Of a DNA stretch of 64,000 nucleotides, positions 36,910-44,522 are shown piece after piece. Made by a program: the position numbers and the translations under genes. Where the stretch lies: assembly GCF_003417465.1 (NCBI RefSeq), contig NZ_QVMV01000030.1:1-64000 (forward strand), in the 5' to 3' direction. The stretch comes from Wenzhouxiangella sp. 15190 (lineage in GTDB: Bacteria > Pseudomonadota > Gammaproteobacteria > Xanthomonadales > Wenzhouxiangellaceae). The notes under the pieces are model-generated. The model saw only the letters and a program-made list of their open reading frames with translations, was not told the DNA's origin and ran no database searches. How positions within the stretch are numbered: the stretch's first letter is position 1; each line of letters opens with the position of its first letter.

Positions 36910-36938
36910 CAATGGGGGTCGCAGTCGGCCAATACAAC
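36910..36938 (-). promoter_or_regulatory. Candidate heat-shock promoter of grpE
   Basis: On the minus strand GTTGTATT (36938-36931) and CCCCATTG (36917-36910) are 13 bases apart. The -10 element fits sigma32 well but the -35 is poor (TTG and A matched), so this is weaker than the dnaK site. It falls within the 134-base gap divergent from recN. Confidence 0.35.
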
Positions 36939-37001
36939 CGGAGTTGTTCGAAGGCCTGCTTAGTGCTAGCTTGTTGGGCTTCTGGCCCGACCGGAACCCG
37001 C

Positions 37002-38669
37002 ATGCTGCGTCACCTCGCGATCCGAAATTTCGCCATCATCAGCGAAGTCGAAATCGACATCGAACCCGGTTTCACCGCCATCACCGGCGAAACCGGGGCG
37101 GGCAAATCCATCCTGGTCGACGCGCTTGGACTACTGCTGGGCGACCGGGCCGAATCGAGCCTGATTGCCGAAGGCCGGAAACAGGCGGAACTGGAAGCGG
37201 TCTTCGCCCTGGACGAAAATGACCCGGCACGCCAATGGCTCGAGGAACAGGCGCTCGACGAGGGCGACGAACTGATCCTGCGCCGGGTTCTGACGGCACC
37301 GAGCGGATCGCGCGCCTGGATCAACGGCCGCTCGGCCACCGTCGGTCAGCTGGCCGAACTGGGGGAACGGCTGGTCGAAATCCACGGCCAGCACGAACAC
37401 CAGCAGCTCGAAAAAGCGCCTGTGCAGCGGCGCCTGCTGGACCGCCAGGTCGATGACAAAACCCTCGGGGCGGTCGCCGACGCCTATCAGGACTGGCGAA
37501 AGGCCCGCCAGGCACTCGATGAAATGGAAGCGGCCGCCGGCGACGCCGGCCAACTCGATCTGTTGCGCTTCCAGGTGCGTGAGTTGTCGGACCTGGCGCT
37601 GGCCGAGGGAGAATTTGACGCGCTCGGGAAAGAGCAGGAACGGCTGGCGCGCAGCGACGACGTGCGCCTGGCCGTCGCCGATGCGGACCAGGCACTCGAC
37701 AGCGAGGAGGGGCCGGGCGCCCGGAGCCTGATCAATCAGGCCATTCAGGCACTCGATCCGGTGCGGGAACTCGAGCCCGAACTCGAGGAAACCGCCAGGA
37801 TGCTGGAAGAGGCGCGCATCAACATCGACGAGGCCCGCAACAGCCTGGAGCGCGTCGGCAGCGAAGACGACGGCGATCCCGAACGGCTCGACACGGTCAA
37901 CCGGCGTCTCGAGAAGGCGCTGGACCTGGCACGCAAGCATCGCGTCCAGCCCGACGAGCTACCGGCCCTGGCGGCGCAACTGGCGGAAAGGCTGGAATCA
38001 CTCGAAAACCAGGGCGAACGGCGCCAAGCGCTCATCCGGGATCTCGAGCAAGGCCTGGAGAAGTGGCGCAAGGCGTCGAGCAAGCTCAGTGACGCGCGCA
38101 GCAAGGCGGCCGAGGCGCTTTCCAGGCTGATTACCGAACGACTCGGTGAGCTGGGCATGGACACGGCAAAGTTCGGATTCAGGGTCGAGTCCGAACCCGA
38201 TGCGACACCCTCGGTGCACGGCCTCGATCGCGTGGTCATCGAGTTCAGCGCCAACCCCGGCCAGCCGCTCCAGCCGCTATCGAAGGTTGCCTCCGGCGGC
38301 GAATTGTCGCGCGTAGCGCTGGCGCTGATGATCGCCACCGGTGGCCGGGTCGGCCCGAAGACGCGCATTTTCGACGAAGTCGACGCCGGTGTCGGCGGCG
38401 AGACGGCCCACATCGTCGGGCAATTCCTGCGCGAGGCCGCCGGCAACGGCCAGGCCATGTGCGTCACGCATCTCGCCCAGGTCGCCGCCCGCGCCGACCA
38501 CCAACTGCGGGTTCACAAGGAAAAAGGCGAGGCCGCCACCGCCCTGGCCGTCGAATCACTCGACAGCAAACAACGTCAACGCGAGATTGCACGGATGCTG
38601 GGCAGCGCGGATTCGGACAAGAGTCTCGCGCATGCCAAGGAAATGCTGGGAAAGAGCGTGAAGTGTTAA
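37002..38669 (+). CDS. recN: DNA repair protein RecN
   Basis: SMC-like ATPase acting at DNA double-strand breaks. The 555 residues have Walker A ITGETGAGKSILVDALGLLL near residue 30, a long coiled coil (about 150-380), the signature region KVASGGELSRVALAL and Walker B KTRIFDEVDAGVGGETA. The ATG at 37002 gives the family start (MLRHLAIRNFAIISEVEI). The end is unusual: the last codons and the TAA (38661-38669, AAG TGT TAA) lie inside a GTGTGAA-type repeat array, so the repeat supplies the C-terminal Lys-Cys and the stop codon. Confidence 0.96.
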   Translation: MLRHLAIRNFAIISEVEIDIEPGFTAITGETGAGKSILVDALGLLLGDRAESSLIAEGRKQAELEAVFALDENDPARQWLEEQALDEGDELILRRVLTAPSGSRAWINGRSATVGQLAELGERLVEIHGQHEHQQLEKAPVQRRLLDRQVDDKTLGAVADAYQDWRKARQALDEMEAAAGDAGQLDLLRFQVRELSDLALAEGEFDALGKEQERLARSDDVRLAVADADQALDSEEGPGARSLINQAIQALDPVRELEPELEETARMLEEARINIDEARNSLERVGSEDDGDPERLDTVNRRLEKALDLARKHRVQPDELPALAAQLAERLESLENQGERRQALIRDLEQGLEKWRKASSKLSDARSKAAEALSRLITERLGELGMDTAKFGFRVESEPDATPSVHGLDRVVIEFSANPGQPLQPLSKVASGGELSRVALALMIATGGRVGPKTRIFDEVDAGVGGETAHIVGQFLREAAGNGQAMCVTHLAQVAARADHQLRVHKEKGEAATALAVESLDSKQRQREIARMLGSADSDKSLAHAKEMLGKSVKC

Positions 38670-38767
38670 GTGTGAAGTGTGAAGTGTGAAGTAGTGAGGC
38701 GCTAGAGAAGATGACGCACTCAACCTGCTGTTTTCTTTACACTTCACACTTTACACTGAACACTTTC
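38658..38767. repeat. Heptamer arrays in inverted orientation between recN and fur
   Basis: The left array 38658-38692 reads GTGAAGTGTTAAGTGTGAAGTG..., overlapping the recN stop. The right array 38737-38767 reads TTTACACTTCACACTTTACACTGAACAC and ends three bases before the fur stop. The arms are mutually complementary, so the gap between the convergent genes can form one long hairpin usable as a bidirectional terminator. The about 45 bases between the arms hold nothing else. Confidence 0.82.
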
Positions 38768-38769
38768 AG

Positions 38770-39195
38770 TCAATCTTTTTTGGGCCTGACGTACAGCACC
38801 ATCGAGTGATCGATGATTTCGTAGCCGTGCTCCCGGGCGATCTCTTCCTGCCGCTTTTCGATGGCTTCGTCGAAGAATTCGACCACTTCGCCGGTCTCGA
38901 GGCAGACCATGTGGTCATGGTGATCGCCCTCGTCGAGTTCGTAGCAGGCCTGCTGGGAGCGACCGGTTCCGTCGTCGAACAGGTGCTTGCGAACCAGATG
39001 GGCCGACTCGAACTGGGCCAGCACGCGATAGACCGTGGCCAGACCGATTTCCTCACCCTGGTCGACCAGGGTGCGGTAAATGTCGTCAGCCGTCATGTGT
39101 TTCTGGTCGGTGGTCTCCAGCAGGCGCAGAATCTGCCGGCGGGGATGGGTGACCTTCAGGCCGGCTTTCTTCAGTTCGCTGCTTTGTCCTGGCAT
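38770..39195 (-). CDS. fur: Ferric uptake regulator Fur
   Basis: Fe(II)-dependent repressor of iron-uptake genes; 141 residues. The winged helix (about 15-80, with LATVYRVLAQFESAHLV) is followed by the dimerisation domain with the metal motif DHHDHMVCLETGEVVEF. Only one Cys of the CxxC seen in E. coli Fur is present. P. aeruginosa Fur also lacks the second Cys, so this is a lineage trait, not damage. The gene is divergent from bamE, the conserved fur-omlA arrangement of Pseudomonas and Xanthomonas, and convergent with recN. Confidence 0.95.
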   Translation of the reverse strand: MPGQSSELKKAGLKVTHPRRQILRLLETTDQKHMTADDIYRTLVDQGEEIGLATVYRVLAQFESAHLVRKHLFDDGTGRSQQACYELDEGDHHDHMVCLETGEVVEFFDEAIEKRQEEIAREHGYEIIDHSMVLYVRPKKD

Positions 39196-39221
39196 GCTCT
39201 ACCCCGGTCGGATGGCCCGTA

Positions 39222-39245
39222 CGCAAGATAAGTATTGTATCATTG
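39222..39245. promoter_or_regulatory. Overlapping fur/bamE promoter region with a weak Fur-box-like sequence
   Basis: GCAAGATAAGTATTGTATCATTGCC is AT-rich and partly palindromic (GATAAG...ATC). TAT-rich -10-like hexamers can be read in both directions. It resembles hexamer repeats of a Fur box (GATAAT) at only about half the positions, so autoregulation by Fur is suggested but not shown. Confidence 0.4.
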
Positions 39246-39251
39246 CCACCC

Positions 39252-39695
39252 ATGTTGAACGCACCTACAGTCATCAAACTCGCCCGTCCGTTGGTTGTAC
39301 TGGCCGCCCTGTGGCTCAGTGCCTGCGGCGCTCTCGTCTACAAACAGGACATCCAGCAGGGCAACGTCCTCGACAGCGAGGACGTCTCCGAGCTGGAGAC
39401 CGGCATGACCAAGCGCCAGGTCCAGGTCCTCCTGGGTACGCCATCGGTCAACAGCCCGTTCCACAACGACCGCTGGGACTACATGAACTCCTATGCGTCC
39501 CGCGGCAGCAACCCGAAAAAGCGTGTTCTCACACTGTATTTCGAGAACGATACGCTGGCGTCCATCGAGGGCAACTACCTCGACGAGGAGAACATGGCCA
39601 GTGAGGCGCTGGACGAGTTGCAGAATCCCGAGGACACACCCATTCAGGATCTCGACACGTTGCGCGACGAAGAGCGCGGTGGCCCCGGCACCTGA
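39252..39695 (+). CDS. bamE: Outer-membrane assembly lipoprotein BamE (OmlA/SmpA)
   Basis: Lipoprotein of the BAM complex that folds beta-barrel proteins into the outer membrane. The 147 residues begin with a signal peptide and lipobox ALWLSAC (Cys near 25), followed by the SmpA/OmlA domain with SELETGMTKRQVQVLLGTP and WDYMNSYASRG. An acidic C-terminal tail of about 35 residues follows. The ATG at 39252 is preferred to a TTG three codons upstream. Its start lies 56 bases from that of divergent fur. Confidence 0.93.
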   Translation: MLNAPTVIKLARPLVVLAALWLSACGALVYKQDIQQGNVLDSEDVSELETGMTKRQVQVLLGTPSVNSPFHNDRWDYMNSYASRGSNPKKRVLTLYFENDTLASIEGNYLDEENMASEALDELQNPEDTPIQDLDTLRDEERGGPGT

Positions 39696-39706
39696 AGCCC
39701 GGGGCT

Positions 39707-40012
39707 TCAGCCTTTCCTGTTTTGGGCGCGCGCGAGCTCGGCGAGTTGGCGCCGCACTTCCTTGGGATCGGCAGTGAGCGGCCGATAGACTTCCGCACGA
39801 TCACCTTCCTGCAGAACGGTATCGGGCCGGCGGCGCTTGCCGAAAATGCCCATTCGATCCTCATTGACCTCGAACCCCGGGATCCGGGCCGGTATATCAG
39901 CCTGTGCGACGGCCTGGGCCAGCGTGGTTCCCGCGGGCACGGTCAGAGGAACGACCAGCTGACGCTCCGGCGTGGCGGCGGCAACTTCAACCGAGATGCG
40001 CTCAGCGCTCAT
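39707..40012 (-). CDS. rnfH: RnfH family ubiquitin-like protein
   Basis: A 101-residue beta-grasp protein. It begins ISVEVAAATPERQLVVPL and contains the family core GIFGKRRRPDTVLQEGDRAEVYRPLTADP. The role of RnfH is unclear; it is named from its link to the rnf electron-transport genes in some bacteria but is usually found, as here, next to ratA. The start overlaps the ratA stop by 11 bases, so the two are translationally coupled. Confidence 0.93.
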   Translation of the reverse strand: MSAERISVEVAAATPERQLVVPLTVPAGTTLAQAVAQADIPARIPGFEVNEDRMGIFGKRRRPDTVLQEGDRAEVYRPLTADPKEVRRQLAELARAQNRKG

Positions 40013-40433
40013 AAACCCGGTAAGCGCGACGCGTGAAATCGTCGACCATGCGATCGGCCATGCGCGAAAAGTTGCGCTGGAACGGCCTCAGCAAGAGTCC
40101 GCCGCTGACGCGGAAATGCAGATCCAGGCTGACCCGGCAACCGTCCCCGACGGCAGCAAACTTCCAGCCCCCGCCGAGATCATCGAACGGACCACGATCG
40201 AGTTCCATGAGCAATTCCTCATCGGGCACCAACGTGTTGCGCGTGGTGAAGCGCCTGACCAGACCCGCCACCTGGATTTCCAGTGTGGCCAGCTGATAAC
40301 GCTCATCCTCACGGTGCACCTCGGCCGATTTGACCCAGGCCAGAAAATGAGGATATCTCTCGACATCCCGGACCAGGGCGTACATCTGGGCCGGCGCGTA
40401 GGGAACGAGTGCTGAGCGGTGGACTTCGGGCAT
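40002..40433 (-). CDS. ratA: RatA/Coq10-type START-domain protein
   Basis: A 143-residue polyketide-cyclase/START-like protein. In E. coli it is described as RatA, which blocks 70S assembly; its eukaryotic relative Coq10 binds ubiquinone. Family marks are VPYAPAQMYALVRDVERYPHFL at the N-terminus and FRVSGGLLLRPFQRNFSRMADRMVDDF at the C-terminus, which predict a hydrophobic pocket. The ATG at 40433 fits the family start. The 5' leader consists of a GTGTGAA heptamer array (40440-40475). It is coupled to rnfH and divergent from smpB, a widely conserved group. Confidence 0.92.
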   Translation of the reverse strand: MPEVHRSALVPYAPAQMYALVRDVERYPHFLAWVKSAEVHREDERYQLATLEIQVAGLVRRFTTRNTLVPDEELLMELDRGPFDDLGGGWKFAAVGDGCRVSLDLHFRVSGGLLLRPFQRNFSRMADRMVDDFTRRAYRVYER

Positions 40434-40439
40434 GCAAGC

Positions 40440-40475
40440 GTGTGAAGTGTTCAGTGTGAAGTGTGAAGTGTGAAG
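40440..40475. repeat. Heptamer array in the ratA leader
   Basis: Five units of GTGTGAA (one degenerate, GTGTTCA) lie six bases upstream of the ratA start codon, in the leader between ratA and smpB. It is the same family as at 34.1-34.2 and 38.66-38.77 kb, but here only one arm is present and no hairpin partner is seen nearby. Confidence 0.82.
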
Positions 40476-40555
40476 TTTAACGGTTGGCGGGGTTGCCGAA
40501 TGGTGTGCATGGATCCAAGTTATCATTCTGCGTTCGCCTGAATACGACCAACACC

Positions 40556-41020
40556 GTGGCCAAGAAGCAGTCCTCATCGACCATCGCCGTCAACAAGCGT
40601 GCCCGCTTCGAGTATCAACTCGACGAGCGGCTGGAGGCCGGTATTGCGCTGGAGGGCTGGGAAGTCAAGGCGCTGCGTGAAGGCAAGCTGCAATTCGGCG
40701 ACAGCTACGTGCTGCTCAAAAACGGGGAAGCGTTCCTGTTCGGCTGCCTGATCACGCCGCTGCCGTCGGTTTCCACACACATCACGCCCGACCCGACGCG
40801 CACGCGCAGACTGCTGCTACATCGCCGCGAGATCGACCGGCTCATCGGGCTGGTCGAGCGCAAGGGGCATACCGTCATCCCGACCGCCATGTACTGGAAA
40901 CAGGGCAAGGTCAAGGTCGAGATTGCCGTGGCCAAGGGCAAGAAGCAGCACGACAAGCGGCGCGCCGAAAAGGAAAAGGACTGGGAGCGGCAGAAGAGCC
41001 GCATTCTCAAACACAATTGA
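40556..41020 (+). CDS. smpB: SsrA-binding protein SmpB
   Basis: Binds tmRNA and carries it to stalled ribosomes for trans-translation; 154 residues. The oligonucleotide-binding core is marked by [31 protein letters not shown] and [13 protein letters not shown]. The basic C-terminal tail ([19 protein letters not shown]) that enters the mRNA channel is intact. A GTG at 40556 is the start that fits the family length; no upstream ATG does. Its RNA partner ssrA is 3 kb downstream on the same strand. Confidence 0.96.
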   Translation: MAKKQSSSTIAVNKRARFEYQLDERLEAGIALEGWEVKALREGKLQFGDSYVLLKNGEAFLFGCLITPLPSVSTHITPDPTRTRRLLLHRREIDRLIGLVERKGHTVIPTAMYWKQGKVKVEIAVAKGKKQHDKRRAEKEKDWERQKSRILKHN

Positions 41021-41063
41021 ATGAAGTTTCCGCGGCTCCCGGGTCGGGCGCTATGATGACGCG

Positions 41064-42179
41064 ATGAAAGGGGAACGAATCACGACAGACCCGGATTTAC
41101 GCGAGTTTGCTCGGCTGAGCGATCTGGGTCTCATGCCGCGCCGCGTCTACCGCCTTCGCATGCTGGGCATGGGCCTGGCCGCGCCGCCGGTCGGCGTCGT
41201 GCTGATCGAAATCGGCGCCGGCTGGCCGAGCTGGGCGCTGCTGATCTTCACGGCACTGATCTGGCCGCAGCTGGCCCTGATACTGGCTCAGCGCAGCCGC
41301 AACCCCTACCGCGCCGAACTGCGCAACCTGTTAATCGACTCCGCCGTGGCAGGGCTGTGGGCGCCGCTGATGCACTTCAACCTGCTGCCCAGCGTGCTCT
41401 TGATCACCCTGGCGACCGTCGACAAGATCAGCACCGGCATTCGCGGCCTTTGGCTGTGGTCGCTTCCGGGGCTGTTCGCGGGTCTGCTCGGCGGTGCGCT
41501 GGTGACCGGCTTCCGATTCCAGCCCGAGTCGAGCATGGCCGTGATTCTGGTCTGCATGCCCCTCCTTCTCATCCATACCATCGCCGTGAGCCTGACCGGC
41601 TACCGCCTGGTGCGCAAGGTCCAGCGGCAGAACCGCCAGCTCGACGAGTTGAGCCGTATCGACATGCTCACCGGACTTTCGAGCCGCGGACACTGGCAGG
41701 CGCGCGCCGAACTCATGCTACAGTCCAGGCACCAGGACGGCGAGCCGGTCAGCCTGCTCCTGGTCGATCTCGATCACTTCAAGACCATCAACGATCAGCA
41801 CGGACACATCACCGGCGACGATGCCCTGCGCGGCGTATCCACCATCATTCGCCGCCACCTCGTCCGTGGCGACGTGGCGGGACGATTCGGGGGCGACGAG
41901 TTGGCGATCGCCCTCGCCGGCGACGCGCGACGTGCCGAAGCGGTTGCCGAGGCCATTCGCTCGGACGTAAGCGAACTCGATCTGCCACATCTCAGCGACG
42001 AGGAACTATCGGTCAGTATCGGCTTTGCCGAGGCCGGCGACCGGGACCTGGGCGTGCGTGAATGGCTTGAATCAGCCGATCGCGCCCTCTACCGTGCCAA
42101 GGAGGCCGGACGCAATCGCATCGCCGGACTGAACGAAGCCGACTGCGGCTCAATGCCGCTACCCGAATCGGGAACTTGA
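41064..42179 (+). CDS. MASE2-type membrane diguanylate cyclase (GGDEF)
   Basis: Predicted c-di-GMP synthase of 371 residues. The N-terminal half (about residues 25-190) has five or six hydrophobic helices and a RRVYRLRMLGMGLAAPP start like the MASE2 sensor of DgcC/AdrA proteins. The GGDEF domain (about 205-350) contains LSRIDMLTGLSSR, LLLVDLDHFKTIND and the active site RFGGDELAIAL near residue 275, so catalysis is expected. No obvious I-site RxxD is seen just before the active site. It is downstream of smpB with a 43-base gap; cotranscription is possible. Confidence 0.9.
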   Translation: MKGERITTDPDLREFARLSDLGLMPRRVYRLRMLGMGLAAPPVGVVLIEIGAGWPSWALLIFTALIWPQLALILAQRSRNPYRAELRNLLIDSAVAGLWAPLMHFNLLPSVLLITLATVDKISTGIRGLWLWSLPGLFAGLLGGALVTGFRFQPESSMAVILVCMPLLLIHTIAVSLTGYRLVRKVQRQNRQLDELSRIDMLTGLSSRGHWQARAELMLQSRHQDGEPVSLLLVDLDHFKTINDQHGHITGDDALRGVSTIIRRHLVRGDVAGRFGGDELAIALAGDARRAEAVAEAIRSDVSELDLPHLSDEELSVSIGFAEAGDRDLGVREWLESADRALYRAKEAGRNRIAGLNEADCGSMPLPESGT

Positions 42180-42256
42180 CCCAACGTCTGGCACATGCGT
42201 GATAGCCCGCACCCGAGCTAGGCTTGCCTCACTTTCGGCAACTTGAGGAGACCACC

Positions 42257-43960
42257 ATGGGCATCACAAACTTTCGCCAGCGTCTGATCTCCCTGGCCCT
42301 GCTGATGCTGTCTACCCCGGTACTGGCGAGTACCGGAGAAGAAACGCCGTCCGATCGGCTCGCAGAGCTGCTGGACGAATACGATTCGACCACACCCGGC
42401 CTGGTCATCGGCGTCGTCAAGAACGGGGAACTCGTCCACCAATCGGCCCACGGCATGGCCGATCTCACGCACGATCAGCCGTTTCGCATCGACACGCCCA
42501 CCAACCTGGGCTCGACGAGCAAGCAATTCACCGGGTTCGCAATCGCACTTCTCGCCAGCCGGAATCAGCTGTCACTGGACGACGACATTCGCGAGTATTT
42601 CCCCGAGCTGCCGGATTTCGGGCCAACGGTGACCTTGCGTCACCTGGTCTCGCATACCAGCGGCTACCGGGAAATCCTCAACACGCTGGCGCTGGCGGGC
42701 TGGCGGCTGATGGAGGGCGACCAGTTCGAGCCACGCGAAGCCTTGACCGTCATACGCCGACAACCCGAACTTCAGAATACGCCCGGCGAGGAATTCAATT
42801 ACAACAACACCGGTTTCATGCTGCTGGCGCAGGTTATCGGACAGGTGACCGAAAGCTCCCTTGGTGAGTACCTGGAAGCCGAAGTGTTCGAACCCCTGGG
42901 CATGAATGCCACGCAGATCCGTTCCCGCAGCGGGCAGATCATAGAAGACCGAAGCATCGGCTACACCGAGAAGGATGAAACGTTTCACGAAACCCAGGAT
43001 ATAAGTGGCGCCGATGGTGCCGGCGGTGTCTATTCGACGGTCGGTGACATGGCGCGCTGGATGACCCACCTGAACCAGTTCGAGCTCGGCGGAGAGGCGG
43101 TTGAAGACATGATGACCACGCCCTTCGAGCTCAACAATGGCAAGGCCACCAACTACGGCATGGGCCTGTATATCGACGAGTATCGTGGCGTGACGCGCTG
43201 GCAGCACGGCGGAGCCGATGCAGCCCATCGATCGCACTTCGTCTACTTCCCCGAGCTGAACGGAGGCTACATGGTCTTCAGCAATCACGCGGGACTACCG
43301 GCCGCAATTCCACGCCTGGTCGCCGAAGTTCATTTCGGCGAGCACTTCGAGCAGGAAACCGAATCCGAGGCGGCTGTCGACAATCGCAGCGATGCCACCT
43401 TCGACCCCGACTCGCTCACATCCAGGGATCTCTCGCGCCTGACCGGGCGTTACGAGCTCGAAGCAGATCCGGACTTCATTCTCAATGTGTTCGTCGAAGA
43501 AGGGCAGTTGCACGTACAGGGAACCGGACAACCGGCCCTGGCCGTCGAGGCCGTCACGCCAACCGAGTTTACGGCCCAGGAAGTCGGCGCACGTTTCGAG
43601 TTTCACGTCACTGAAGACGGCAGCGTGCCCGAGCTCACCCTGCACCAGGGCCAGGCGATGAAAGCCGTTCGGCTGGAAGATGAAGAAAGCGAGGGCCCGT
43701 CGATTCAAGACTACACCGGCCAGTATTTCAGCGAAGAGCTCCAAACCGTCTACACCGTCGAGAGCGAGGATGACACCCTGGTGATCCGGCACCGTCGACT
43801 TGGAGCAATACCGATGGCACGTATTCGCGGCGACCGCTTCAGCGGTGAGTTCCCGATCGTGAACATCGAATTTCAGCGCAACGAAGACGGCGAGGTCACT
43901 GGCATCACGGCGGGCAACGGACGCACCAGTAACGTGGCCTTCGAACGTTTCGAGCCCTGA
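42257..43960 (+). CDS. Secreted serine hydrolase, class C beta-lactamase family
   Basis: A 567-residue periplasmic or secreted protein. The signal peptide (MGITNFRQRLISLALLMLSTPVLA) is followed by a beta-lactamase/transpeptidase-like domain (about 30-390) with SxxK as Ser86-Thr-Ser-Lys89, the Tyr motif FNYNNTGFML and WQHGGADAAH as the third box. The last 170 residues are a separate beta domain, as in Pab87/DUF3471-containing hydrolases. It is more likely a peptidase or esterase than a resistance enzyme. The ATG at 42257 follows GAGGAG. Confidence 0.9.
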   Translation: MGITNFRQRLISLALLMLSTPVLASTGEETPSDRLAELLDEYDSTTPGLVIGVVKNGELVHQSAHGMADLTHDQPFRIDTPTNLGSTSKQFTGFAIALLASRNQLSLDDDIREYFPELPDFGPTVTLRHLVSHTSGYREILNTLALAGWRLMEGDQFEPREALTVIRRQPELQNTPGEEFNYNNTGFMLLAQVIGQVTESSLGEYLEAEVFEPLGMNATQIRSRSGQIIEDRSIGYTEKDETFHETQDISGADGAGGVYSTVGDMARWMTHLNQFELGGEAVEDMMTTPFELNNGKATNYGMGLYIDEYRGVTRWQHGGADAAHRSHFVYFPELNGGYMVFSNHAGLPAAIPRLVAEVHFGEHFEQETESEAAVDNRSDATFDPDSLTSRDLSRLTGRYELEADPDFILNVFVEEGQLHVQGTGQPALAVEAVTPTEFTAQEVGARFEFHVTEDGSVPELTLHQGQAMKAVRLEDEESEGPSIQDYTGQYFSEELQTVYTVESEDDTLVIRHRRLGAIPMARIRGDRFSGEFPIVNIEFQRNEDGEVTGITAGNGRTSNVAFERFEP

Positions 43961-43975
43961 ACATGTGCCCAACGC

Positions 43976-44005
43976 TTGCGGAACTTTCACGCAAACTGCT
44001 AGTCT
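43976..44005 (+). promoter_or_regulatory. Probable promoter of ssrA
   Basis: TTGCGG (43976-43981) and TAGTCT (44000-44005) are 18 bases apart, placed about 14 bases before the mature tmRNA 5' end. A short precursor leader would be removed by RNase P. Confidence 0.45.
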
Positions 44006-44019
44006 TAACTGACGACTTC

Positions 44020-44376
44020 GGGGGCGTTCCGGCTTCGACGCGGATCGGACGTACCCTGGGGCATGCCGAGGTCTCAGCTCACCTCGTAAAACCAGCTGAA
44101 CCAAAGTTAGTTGCCAACGACGACAACTACGCAATGGCTGCGTAAAACCCAGCCTGCTCCCGACCGTTTGAGCCTGCGCTTTCGACTCGGGATCATTTAG
44201 CAGGATCGCGTCATGTCGCGTCTCTGGGCATGGCGTTAAATCAAACAGGGACTGGTCGTTACATATGCCCTGCCCCTCGGGCGTTGTAACGACGAGAAAT
44301 AATCGAGCGGGCTAAGCATGTAGAACCAGGATCAGATGGTTCGCGGACGGGGGTTCGACTCCCCCCGCCTCCACCA
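44020..44376 (+). ncRNA. ssrA: Transfer-messenger RNA (tmRNA, SsrA)
   Basis: A 357-base tmRNA that rescues stalled ribosomes. The acceptor stem GGGGGCG (44020-44026) pairs with CGCCTCC, with CCA encoded at 44374-44376. The conserved TTCCGGCTTCGACG follows the 5' end and a T-arm, CGGGGGTTCGACTCCCCCC, precedes the 3' end. The tag frame 44113-44145 reads ANDDNYAMAA and stops at TAA. This differs from the E. coli tag at two positions (Asp for Glu, Met for Leu) and keeps the terminal Ala-Ala needed by ClpXP. Confidence 0.97.
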
Positions 44377-44391
44377 GGATCCCCGAGACAG

Positions 44392-44418
44392 AGCCGGCCA
44401 TTGCGCCGGCTTTGTTGT
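44392..44418 (+). terminator. Rho-independent terminator of ssrA
   Basis: AGCCGGC (44392-44398) pairs with GCCGGCT (44405-44411) around a six-base loop, followed by TTGTTGT. It lies 15 bases after the CCA of ssrA. Confidence 0.8.
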
Positions 44419-44522
44419 ATCTGGACAACCAGTTTCCGCCAACCAACCCGCCAAAACCCCATAGTGGCTAGAATGTCCCGGTCGCATTCACTACCGAGAA
44501 TCCTCGGCCGGGGACAGCAACG

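Noticed and set aside
39222-39245. A firm Fur box between fur and bamE
   Set aside because: Only about half of the 19-bp consensus is matched, so it is listed as a low-confidence regulatory region instead.
42257-43960. Beta-lactamase resistance gene
   Set aside because: The SxxK, Tyr and HGG motifs are family-wide and the C-terminal beta domain points to a peptidase or esterase-type hydrolase rather than an AmpC enzyme.
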